A stretch of DNA of 64,000 bases from Enoplolaimus lenunculus (lineage: Eukaryota; Nematoda; Enoplea; Enoplida; Thoracostomopsidae), in contig JASANG010000693.1 of assembly GCA_030248215.1 (NCBI GenBank), forward strand, positions 217,936 to 281,935. Reading direction: 5' to 3'. The notes under the pieces are model-generated. The model saw only the letters and a program-made list of their open reading frames with translations. It ran no database searches and was not told the origin of the DNA. Each line of letters starts with the position of its first letter. Position 1 is the stretch's first letter. Of this stretch, positions 19,309-31,300 are shown in pieces. The position numbers and the translations under genes were made by a program.

Positions 19309-22300
19309 CTGTAAATTTTATTATTTTTACGGACATCTGTTTGATCGAATTCTTAAATGTGTGTAGCACATATCACCAGTTAGCAATACGTCTTGTTTTA
19401 TTTTCAAGTGATTGAAATTTGGCACGTTGTTTACATTTACATGTTCTCGTACTTTGGCTATTGCATAGAACAGGGCCGTAAAAGTAGTATAAGCATATTC
19501 CTACGCCTAAGCATAAACAAAGAAATTGTCTAAAGTTTAAAGTAAGCTTACGCTTTAGAGTAATTTGTTTGCTTGCACTTAGGCTTAAGCTTAGGAATAC
19601 GTTTATAAAATGTAGTATAAACTTATTCCTTAGCATAAGCCTAGCCCAGGCAAAAAACGAAATTATGCAGCTGTGCATCTATAATAATATACTACAATCC
19701 CAAGCAAAATTCACGGCGGAACGTTTTTTCTGTGGGACTGCAATAAAGTAAGCCTAAGCAAAAAATTACTCTAAAGCGTAAACTTACTTTATTGCAGTCC
19801 CACAGAAAAAACGTTCCGCCCGTGATGTTTGCATGGGCCTGTAGTGCATAATTGTGTATGCACAGCTGCATAATTTCGTTTATTTTAGTTATATTTTATA
19901 ACACGAGACCATTGATTATATTGGATTTCTAAAATTTTTATTGAAAACATTTGACTAAAGTTAACGCTACAGAACTTAAACAAAAAAGCATAACTTTATG
20001 TTAAATTCGAAATTTTGTCAATTATTCTCCGCCCAACCAGTCGATTGTCCAAAAATGGTTGTATTTTAAATTTTTTTTGCATATTTGACCTTCTCATGAC
20101 CTGCCGGAATCATTTCACACCGAAATTTGAATTTTTAAAAAATTCGATTTTAACGATCACAAACACTCCGTGCGAGCAAAAAATATATAATTTAAAGGCA
20201 GTTGTCATAGTCATCCGTATAAAACAGCAAACAGTTGGCTTCATTTATCCGAAGATATTGCCTTTAGGTTTTACGGGTCTACAACGCCGGTGGTCGAACA
20301 GTTTATTGGAACTTTTTCAACTGCAAACGCAACAAATGTATTTCGAAATTTTGAGATAAACTTAACTTACTCGGCTGAAAAGCCTGGATACGCCCAGTCT
20401 TCTCTGCAAAAAATGGTGAGTCAAATTGACTCTCGTCGAAATAAGCTCTACGGAACTACACATAATGAGTCAAATTGGACTCCGCCAGAGTGACACATGC
20501 GACGCAGAGAGTCGAATTTGACCGTTGTGGAGTCGAATTTGACTCAGTTTGTATTGTCCCGTAGAGCCTATTTCGAAGAAAGTCAATTTGACTCGCCATT
20601 TTTTGCAGTGTTGGCGGATCTAGTATTTTCTGGTTTGGAATACATTTTGGAAGTTGAAATGTTTGTTTAAAATATATTTCGAATTAATACTTTAAAGATT
20701 AAACATTGTGTCGAATTACGTGTAAAATAACTACGGCCTCATTTTAGTGGTTTTGTGGGTGGCGAAATAACACCGACAATTGTATATCGACCCCCCTCAG
20801 TTTACCTCTGGACATTGTTGAAGTTTTTCAGCTGCGACCAGTTGAACATTCATGTGACGAGCTTGTGATTTGCCACGTGATTTAATCAGACGTTGCAAAA
20901 CCTAAAATTACTTTAACTGACAAATTAACTTTAAACATTCAACCTTTGTCCGCATTCTCAAATGTGTATAGCAATTATGGCCAATGTTAACTTTACGTGG
21001 ATTAAGCATATTCCTAAGCCTAAGCCTATGCGTTTTTAAAAAATGTTCCCAACCGAAGCCTAAGCCTAAGCCTAAGCAGAAAAATGTAATCTAGAATCTA
21101 AACCTACTCGTTTATAGACCCACCAGAAACCTGGACGCCAGTTAAAGTAAGATGGGCAGCAAATATTATCGATTTGCGATACCAAATGTTCCATTTATTG
21201 ATTAATATTTTAGTTTCGAAATTTAGCACATTTTTGAAACATTAACGTTGTTCAATTGACATTTTTTGCACAAATACGGCAAGTTTTTAATATTTCTGTC
21301 CGGTAACATTAATTTTTGCAAATGAAACAACTTTTGTTTCTGGACACAGAAGAAAAAAATTAAGATTGGTTAAGATGGGTTGCAGGCAAAGTAATTGTGC
21401 GTCGGTATACCTGAGGGTAAAAAATAATATTTCGGTGGATAGAAACGCGGGCTGGGTATAGAGAGTCTTTACCCTCTCACGTCGCCCTATACATCACAAG
21501 TTATCAAAATTGCATTTGGTTTGTCGCTCGTTTCGCTCGCGAGATTTCGTTCCTTGTGCCACACGGTGGCCCCGTGTATGTGGGCATCCCATTATTTTTA
21601 GATTAGTTGCCGCTGTCTGACTTAGTAAACTAAGCTTAACCCTACGCTTATACCCTATTTTACTTGTAAACCTGATACTAAGCGAAGCGAAGAAGTCACG
21701 TTTCAGTCGAAAGCAGGAAACGTTAGGCTAAGGTATTCTTAATGACTCCTAAAAATCAGAGTACAACCGGAGGTCTGCTTGCGGCTCCGGCAGAAAATCG
21801 GAATCCGGCTCCAGCTCCGGCAAGTTTCGTTGATCTTCGGCTCCGGCTCTGGCTCCGGTACCACCCTGCTAAAAATAATCATTAATGATATTCACTTTCG
21901 GATCCAAAATGGGTCACCATAGGTCCCCAAATGTAATCAAAGCTAAGATTGTGTATTAAGGTTTGGCTCCAAAATAGGATTCGGCATTTCGACAGTTTTT
22001 CACTGTTATGCAGACGGTGTCGTCCCTTTATGGAACGTTCTGGATCAACCGTTGCAATATTTGACAATAACTTGCGTGCATCAGGTAACTTGTTTTAACG
22101 GCAGTACAGTAAACGTCTCCTATTCAAGGTTGGTTTTTTCCGGAAAAAAACTGAGTCGACCGGAAATAAAGCATCTGTTTCCGCTGAACGTTTCCGGTGT
22201 GCAACTCTGCAGGAGTTGCGTGTTTTTACCTTTGGCGAAGTGACTTTGATGTAAATCAACATCGGTGCGAGCGAAGTTTTGCTGAGTTGAGTGGGATGAT

Positions 22301-25300
22301 TAATTGTATCACAGTCGAGCACAACGAGTTGCATTGTGTTCGCCAGTTCGAAAATGCGTTCAATTTCAGATTGAACGTTGTCTGAAAGAAAGGAATTTGT
22401 GCTGTTAATAGTGATGGGCATCGGATATTTGTTCATATTTTGATATAATCAGAACTGTTTGTGCCGGCCAAATATAATTTGATGTTTCAAGGAATATATT
22501 GATTATTCAAATATGTAAATGTTTTTATGTTCTACTACTAGGACAGTGTGTCGTAGTGTAATCAGAATTCGGTAACTGGAGGGGTAGACTACTGAAGTTG
22601 TGACCATTCAATCGAAAAAATATGTGAACGGTTAAAAAGTATAAAAACTTTTTTCAGTTCAGTTAAATTTTGTAATTTGAAAGTTTGTAAGTCGTATGCA
22701 TACGTTCAAGTTTTTGCAACAAAAACTTGCACGCGCAAGGTTGGTCAGAAAACAGCTTTGAAGTTCTTGCAGCTGCAAATTATTCACTGGAATTCATGCT
22801 ATTGAATTTAATTAGCACCTTTGAACGCAGTTGCAAGTCGCTTTAATTTCTTGCACCTGCAGTTTGATTGGTCAATCGGAATGTTCGTTTGAAAATACTG
22901 GCAACTGCAAGTATTTCGTGCAAGTTGCAGCTGCGCGTTCTCGCTGCAAAAGCTTGCACGTGTGAATGAGATTTAATTTTAGAGTTGCTTCATTTTAAAC
23001 GTAACGCAATTTGTATTAAAGTCTAGAAATGAATTTTCAATGTATGTAGCACTATACAGACTCCGTTCGAATATGAGTTCATTGGTTGTTTAACAGGGGT
23101 GCAATTATAAATTGAAGAGGGGGCAAAGGGGCCGACCCATTCTTCAAATTTGAAACCAAAAATTGTCTATTAAGATTTAATGCTAAAATTGCGGTTGGGT
23201 TCTCGTTCGTTTCGCTGCAGAAGTTGATGCTTTTTCGTCGTTAGATTCGTTGCTTGCCTGATGTAAAAGGTGCATGAACTATTTTCAGCTGCTGATTGCC
23301 GTGAAACATTGAAACATAAATGAGAGTATTTTTTCTTTTTTTTCATCTTAAAATTATTGAAACATAAATGAGAGTATTTTTTCTTTTTTCATTTTAAAAT
23401 TGTTGAAACATAAATGAGAGTATTTTTTCTTTTTTTTATCTTAAAATTATTGAAACATAAATGAGAGTATTTTTTCTTTTTTCACTTTAAAATTGTTGAA
23501 ACATAAATGAGAGTATTTTTTATTTTAAAATTGTTGAAACATAAATGAGAGTATTTTTTTTTCATTTTAAAATTGCTGCAACATAAATGAGAGTATTGTT
23601 TCTTTTTTTCATTTTGAAATTGTTGAAACATAAATGAGAGTATTTTTTCTTTTTTTTTCATTTTAAAATTGTTGAAACATAAATGAGAATATTTTTTTTT
23701 TCGTTTTAAAATTGTTGAAATATAAATGAGAGTATTTTTTTTTCATTTTAAAATTGTTTAAATTCATTAAGTTTAATCGAGTGACAAGATTTACCTGGTT
23801 TTGGGGCAGCTGTAATTTTAAAAGTACCCCGTTCGAAGCCTCGCGCCCGTGCATTTGCAAGAAGTGACCGCTTCGCTAGCGATATGTCGGCAGAAACTCG
23901 AGTAATTATAATCCTGAAAAACAGTCACTTTGTACTGCGGGGATCATAATTTAAATGCAAACCAGGGGCGGATCCAGGGAAGCGGGGGGCAGTTTGGGCA
24001 TTTACGAACCCCTTATGTTTTAAGCAAAAAAGCAGTTGAGCGTCGATGGGTCCATAATCCTTATATTTTGATTCGCTATATATTTTTGCACACATTCCAG
24101 CCTGTGCATCAACCTAAATTTTTCTGGTTCCGTCACTGCAGTCAAATATCCCGTTCCGTCCTACCGGTAATAATCGTGGCGCAATCCCAAAATCTGTTGA
24201 ATTTAGCAAAATTATACTCCAACCAATCGAACTGTTAGCACTCGCTAAAAACTTAAACTGAAATGAAAGCTTAACTAAACTTGAAAATTAGTTTTAGTAA
24301 AACTTGAATGGCTGGACGAACTAACTAACCTAGAAATTTAACGTTCACTAAAACCAGCAAGTTTTTAAGTTTAACACGAGTTTAAGTAAACTTATTTTTA
24401 GTTTAAGTAACAAGTGCAGCCCAGAAATTGTATGTATCCAAGAGTTCATTAAGTTGAGCTTAAACTGAAAATATGTAGATTGTATATGAGTTTAAGCGTA
24501 AATCTTAGTTCAGTTAATCTAGAAAGTTAGTTTAATACTGCTCGTTGACCTTAAGCTTAAATCAAGTTAGTTTAAGCTTTTAGAAAGCAATAGGTTTTCA
24601 AACAAGCGTAGCTATGCGAATCAAATATTTATCTTTTCATGCATGTGGCAGATAAATCTATTTCTAAGAGCCTTCCACACAGAAATAAAAAAAGGTAATT
24701 TAGCAAAGGTCCGTATACTCAAATGTGTGTAGCACCTATCATCAGTTAGCAATAGGTATTTTAGCGAGGGAATAGTGAGAGCTACACGTTTCAAACTCGG
24801 CTCACAATTAGACACGGCACATACAAAGGGAAAGGTAGAAGAACGGGCCCGAGTCCATGTATAGAACAGGGTCGGAACGTTTTCCTGCGGGACTGTCATA
24901 GAATAAGCTTAAGCTTTAGACTAACTTTTTTTGTTCAGGCTTCGGCGTAGGCTTACGCTTAGGCATAGACATATGTCTATATACTGCTGTGTTCCGTTCC
25001 TGTTCTATACATGGGCCGAAGAATGAATATATCCGCTACTCAAATTTCTTCAGAAACGAGAAAGCTTATACAATAACTTTGTGAAATTGACAGGTTGAAA
25101 ATTTTTTAATCCGAACGAAATGACAATTAAGCAACGCACCAGCAAGTAGAACAAATCAAATGCGAAAAATATGCTAAACTGTTAACTTCGGCATTGGCTG
25201 TTTCAAAATTTACATCAGCTATCACCAACTGGTCATAGGTGCTACATACATTTGAGAATATGAGCAAAGGTACGAAGCCGAAATGGCTCACCTTCCTTCA

Positions 25301-28300
25301 AAACGATGCTTAAGATAGTCGAATACAGCTTTTTGCATCATATCAGTAACTTCATAGCCTTTCAACGTCGGACCAATCAGTACCACAGGCCGCATTGAAG
25401 GAACCACATCGTACGCAGTGACATTTTCTTGCTACAATGCGTAACTGCAGTGGTTTATGCAACTGCGTAGTCGAGTGGTTAAAGCGTAGGCTTAGCAATC
25501 GTAAGATGTCGGCTTCGAATCTCTATTGTAACTTTTATAAATTTTGTAATGGAATGCTCACGTGCTCATGGTGCCATCTTACAATGTGACAGATTTTGGA
25601 AATACTTTGGGTTTTCTGGTTAGTCCTACTGCGATGGTCTATCAGAGGCATAAATTAAGGCTGAGCTAATGACGATGAGTTAGCTTATCCAAGGATTTGG
25701 ATGTAATTCTGTAATTTCTATTGGTTCATTTCAAAAAGTGTTTTTGAGAAAACCAATCAAATGCTCGAATTCTATTTTAGAAAATTGTTCCCGTGTAAAG
25801 AGTTGCGCCATACTTTTGTTGACGTCCGACGCCGTGCGTCACCCGTCCGGTGCCGTTCGTCACCCGTCCGGTGCCGTTCGTCACCCGTCCGGTGCCGTCC
25901 GTCGTCGTGCGTCACCCGTCCGTCGTCGTGCGTCACCCGTCCGGTGCCGTCCGTCGTCGTGCGTCACCCGTCCGTCGTCGTGCGTCACCCGTCCGGTGCC
26001 GTCCGTCGTCGTGCGTCAGCCATACGGCGCCGTCCATTGTCGTGTGTCCGTCACCCGTTCGGCGCCATCCGTGTATAGTGAAACCCTTAAGATTAGGGAT
26101 GTAACGTTTGTCTGAGGGACTGCAATAAGCTTCTAGACTACATTTTTACTTAGGCTTAGAAGGCTTAGGGTAGAAATGCGCTTATACACCACTGTTACGG
26201 CTGCGGCCTATACTTTGGCCCAAAATTGTTACACTCCAGCGCATTGTATATTTAAGTCGACAATATAAAATGGGAATTTTCAATATTTTTAATAATAAAA
26301 TACAACAAAAAACTAACCTTTTTAAAGAAATTCTTTTTATATTTGTCTTTTGTTGCAGACAACCCTGGTGCAATCTTTGCCATTGGATCATTCTCGCTAT
26401 TTTCATTGCTTTGACTTGATTTTTCTGTAAATATAAATCATATTTAATAATCACACTTATAAGCGATTTTTAGATATATAATGCAAAACGGTAGAGTTGT
26501 AGTTGTTGGACTAAATTAATAACGCAAATACTATGATGTATTTTATTAATTATTTTGGTCCATGTTACTTTAAGGGGCGTCCAGATTTCTGGTGGGTCCA
26601 TAAAAGAGTAGAATTAGATTCTAGATTACATTTTTTACTTAGGCTTAGGCTTATGCGTAGGCTTAGGCTCAGGAACTCATTTTTGCAACGCTTATGAGTA
26701 GGCTTAGGCTTAGGAACTCATTTTTGCAACGCTTATGCGTAGACTTAGGCTTAGGAACTCATTTTTGCAACGCTTATGAGTAGGCTTAGGCTTAGGAACT
26801 CATTTCTTATGCGTAGGCTTAGGCTTAGGAACTCATTTTTGCAACGCTTATGCGTAGGCTTAGGCTTAGGAACTCATTTTTGCAACGCTTATGCGTAGGC
26901 TTAGGCTTAGGAACTCATTTTTGCAACGCTTATGCGTAGGCTTAGGCTTAGGAACTCATTTTTGCAACGCTTATGCGTAGGCTTAGGCTCAGGAACTCAT
27001 TTTTGCAACGCTTATGCGTAGGCTTAGGCTTAGGAACTCATTTTTGCAACGCTTATACTTAGGCATAGGCTTAGGAACTCATTTTTGCAACGCTTATACT
27101 TAGGCTTAGGCTTAGGAACTCATTTTTGCAACGCTTATGCGTATGCTTAGGCTTAGGAACTCATATTTGCAACGCTTAGGCGTAGGCTTAGGAATACGCG
27201 TAATCTGCTGTTATGCCCCTTAAAGTAACATTGGCCATTATTTTTATAACTGGGACATTTGCGGATGCAGAGCGTATTTTGATATTTTCTCAGCTGAATC
27301 TATAATTTTGCACGTCTCAGCCCAAATTTCTGGCAACTTTCCTTCCCATAGAAACTACAGGCCTGGTATAAAATATTATCGGGCTCGTATTAATATTTTA
27401 AGTTGAAAAATGTTTAGGCAAGTGTGGTATATATACCTTCAGACTAATGATTGCGCGTGTTTAGGCTTTTTATTTTTAGGCACAAGATTATAAGCCGTAG
27501 TTCAAGGAGCCCTTGTAGAGAACAGTGCCGGAACAGTAGTATAAGCCTATTTCTAAGAGTAAGTCTAAGCCTATGCCTAAGCCTAAACCTAAGCCTAAGC
27601 CTAAGCCTAAGCCTAGCCTAAGTGTATGGATGAACCTATTCCTAAGCGTAACTCTAAGCCTAAAGCTAAACAAAAAAGTTAGTTTAAAGCTTAAACTGAC
27701 CCTATTACAGCCGCGCCGGAAAACGATCCGACCCTGTTCTATACATAAGCCGTTTAAAGTTTCAATATTTTGCGTTCAAAATATAGTTTGCAAAGCGATT
27801 TTGTGTGTCTTAGTGACGGCTGTATTCAATATTTATACCTGGACTCGCAGGAATTTCACACGCATGAGGCATCGAGTTTTCCATTGCGGCAAGATTTGTT
27901 GATGTACCAATTTGAACGCTGTAAAGTATAAAACAAATGCAATTAAAAACATAATATATTGCATCATTCAAAGTTCGCAAAAGTTTTAGCTATTATTACA
28001 ACACTTCAAATTCGGATGAAATTTCTAATACTGAAACGCTCTGAGCGAAGTCTAAATATAATTGCTAGGACTTAATTTTCTATTGTTCTTGGCTGCTAAA
28101 CGACAAAATTTTTTTCAACCTTTGTATCAACCAGAATTATGTTTTTACTGCTTTGTGCCATAAGTTTTAAATCAAGTTTTATGATGAATGGCAAAATAAT
28201 TATGAAATTGATAGTACTTTTGGTAGAAATTGTGTTTGAAAAAAATCGATTCATTGCAATATAATATTTGCTAGTCAGCCGGGTATGCGCAATGCGCAAA

Positions 28301-31300
28301 AGTAAGCGAACACATAACAATCTGCATGCAAATTTTCAAATTTTCTTTCCACGGAACAATCACATTTGTATTCTGATAAACTATTGTAAACAAAGTAATG
28401 CTGGAAAGTTTCCCAAAATACGTATGCGGGACATTCCAGTTTTAGTTATACAGATAAGCAAGTGTTATTTTTAGTTCATATAATTTCATTCAGAACTGTA
28501 GAAGATGGGCCCGAAAACTGTCCGAAATAATAGGCTTGAAGATAAAATTGGCAAACTATTAACGGTTATTCAATTAGGCGGTGCCACTTCATCTGATAAA
28601 ATTTAGATGGCGGGGACAGCACTCTTGGTCCCCACTTTAGGGCACTATAGAAACGGCGTTGACTTACCCTAACGGATGTTTATGATTTTTCGACTGCAAA
28701 ATCCTGAGTTGTTCAAGCTTTGAAGGCGACGGAACAAAGCCTATTTCGGCGTTTTCACGGACAGCGCGACCAATCCACCAGTCATTGTTGAATTTCTAAA
28801 CCACAATAGTAAACATATGACACGAACCGTAGGTGACCCAAGCAGCGTAGCTCAGCGGATAAAGCGGTGGACTGCTAACCAGAAACGTGCGAGATCGAGT
28901 CCGCTTCTGCGTTTCCATATTTTAGCTGTCGGTACCAAAACCGGAATAGGGCCACTGGTGTAGGCTTACCTCTTTGATATGCAAACACTCTTTAGCATTG
29001 AAAGATATCGCCGCTCCAGGTACAGGAACATCCTCTTCAACTGTTCCGTCGTAGCGAACATTCGTGCGAACTGCAAATGCAATCGGTTTTTGCTAAAATT
29101 AAAAAAAAACAATTTCTAATTTATAAGAAAAAATATATTTCATTTTAGAATACAAAATTTATCAGTCGGTTTATAAAATTGAAACATAGACTAATGCGTC
29201 ATCCACTTTATCGTGAGCCACGTGTGTGGAAATTGGCGACGCCTATTTCCAACTTGGGTTTGGGAAAACCTTAGCAAAGCGAAATTGAGTTTTAAAAATG
29301 TTTCAATTTTTCTTCATCTGTCTATTTTCTAAACTCGAATGGTAAATGATAAGATAAATTTGGACTCAAATTACGATATGCGAATGTGAAAACAGGTCAA
29401 AAAGTAAATTGAAACATTTCGTGGACTCAATTTCCCACTGCGGTTGAGGTGAAAACAGGTCAAAAAGTAAATTGAAACATTTCGTGGACTCAATTTCCCA
29501 CTGCGGTTGAGGTGAAAACAGGTCAAAAAGTAAATTGAAACATTTCGTGGACTCAATTTCCCACTGCGGTTGAGGATGTGAAGTATCGCGTATTAAGCCA
29601 AATTTGTAATATTGCAAAATCAGGACACAACTTTTTCGTCGCGGTAATCTGTCATTGCTTTATTCTATCATCGAACATTTTCAAATATGTCATATGATAT
29701 TTACAGACAATACGTCGAATATCGTCGATCAAAATACGACCAATACAATGTGTCCAAAGCGTTGATGCAGTGGCGGAAGCGTTGATGCACAGTAAAAAAT
29801 GGGAAGTCAAATTGACTCTCTCGGAAACAGGCTTTTCCTGACTACACAAACTGAGTCCAATTTGACTCCGCCAGAGTCAACAGTGAATCGAATTTGACTC
29901 TGGCGGAGTCAAATTTGACTCAGTTTGTGTAGTCAGGAACAGCTTGTTTCCGAGAGAGTCAATTTGACTCCCCATTTTTTACAGTGCCCAGTGGCGGATT
30001 CAGAAATTTTTGACAATGGCAACACAGCGATGAATAGCGAAAAAAGCTTGCGAGCGAAATGAGCGAAAAACGCAACGCAATTTTAGTACTAAATTTTAAT
30101 GCTAAATCTTAATTTTTATCCCTAGGATCTATTGTCAGAGCGGACCCGTCGATTCCACCTGTGGATCAGCGTCTCTAAAACTCGCTAAAATATCACTACA
30201 ACGTACCTTAGCTTTGTGTAAAAGCATTCGATTAATAGTTTGACTTAGTTTTGAGTCCCGATTGCCTATCATCATATACCTTATTTTTTTGTTTCTGACC
30301 AATTAAATTCTGAAATTTCACAAACTGAACCTAAACGAACTCTGTGATTGGCCAAAAAAATTCTGACAATTATACAAAAAAGCTTCAATTTTAAATGTTT
30401 GAAAAATCAAGCCAATGAAATGGCATCAAATCCAGAATTAATGTTCTTTGCTAAACAACGCAAGCAATCTTATGTCATTTTTTAAAATATTTTAAAAATT
30501 TTAAACTGAATTCTAAATTTGAGTCAAATTCGCGAATCAGACCCGTACTTTAAAGGCGTTCGGCCTTCCCGCAGAATTTCACCAGCGTAAACTTAAGTGC
30601 TTTGGAATATATTTTACTTCTTGCCAAGAATAAAACGCTATCTTAAACGCTTTTCGCTTTACAAACAGCATCAGCCATAACGCTCTTAGTAAGCGGAAAA
30701 CTCTAAAATGAATGGCTAAGAAACCGCTATCATAAAATCATTTTATCGTTTACCAAAACGCTATTTTCTTATCAATACAGACGTTTTTTTACCAAAACGC
30801 TAAAAACATTTTGTACCGTTGACATAATTCCTAAAGATTTAGGCTTAGTCTTAGACTTATCCTATCGCTTTACGGTTCGGGCTTCACCGTATAGTAGTTG
30901 ACTAGCAAAATTGTAAACGCGACGGTTAGAATAAAACCAGACCTATACCGGTGCCGGAATGGCTAAATAATACACGGTCGAGTGTAAATGCAGCATCTTG
31001 GCTTTAGACTATAAGCCAGTTGCCTAATTAGTTTTTCGTCTAAACGCTTTAGGCTTTAAGAAAACGTGAAACTATTCACAAAATAACTAACCAGTGAACA
31101 TTGTTTTACTGTGTTAGACAGGATTAGCTGATTCAACAATATGGCATGTGGAAGGATTTTTGAGAGCTAAGAAACCCGCAAAACCCAACAAAAATACTGT
31201 TGTTTCAAGCTGGAAATGACATATTTTTTCCACGTTTTGAAATGAAAAATTTAACTGGTACATTTTAGAGCTGTGTTGAAACGCAACAAAATTGTTCATG

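Noticed and set aside
18891-19415. Plus-strand polyvaline, polyleucine and polycysteine frames and minus-strand poly-Asn and poly-Thr frames
   Set aside because: Out-of-frame readings of the trinucleotide tract; only the minus-strand Gln frame continues a known protein.
25738-26115. Three overlapping Arg/Ser/Pro-rich frames up to 125 codons
   Set aside because: Translations of the family I array.
26557-27236. CRISPR-like array of 41-base units
   Set aside because: The units are wholly repeated with no unique spacers, inside a eukaryotic MITE.
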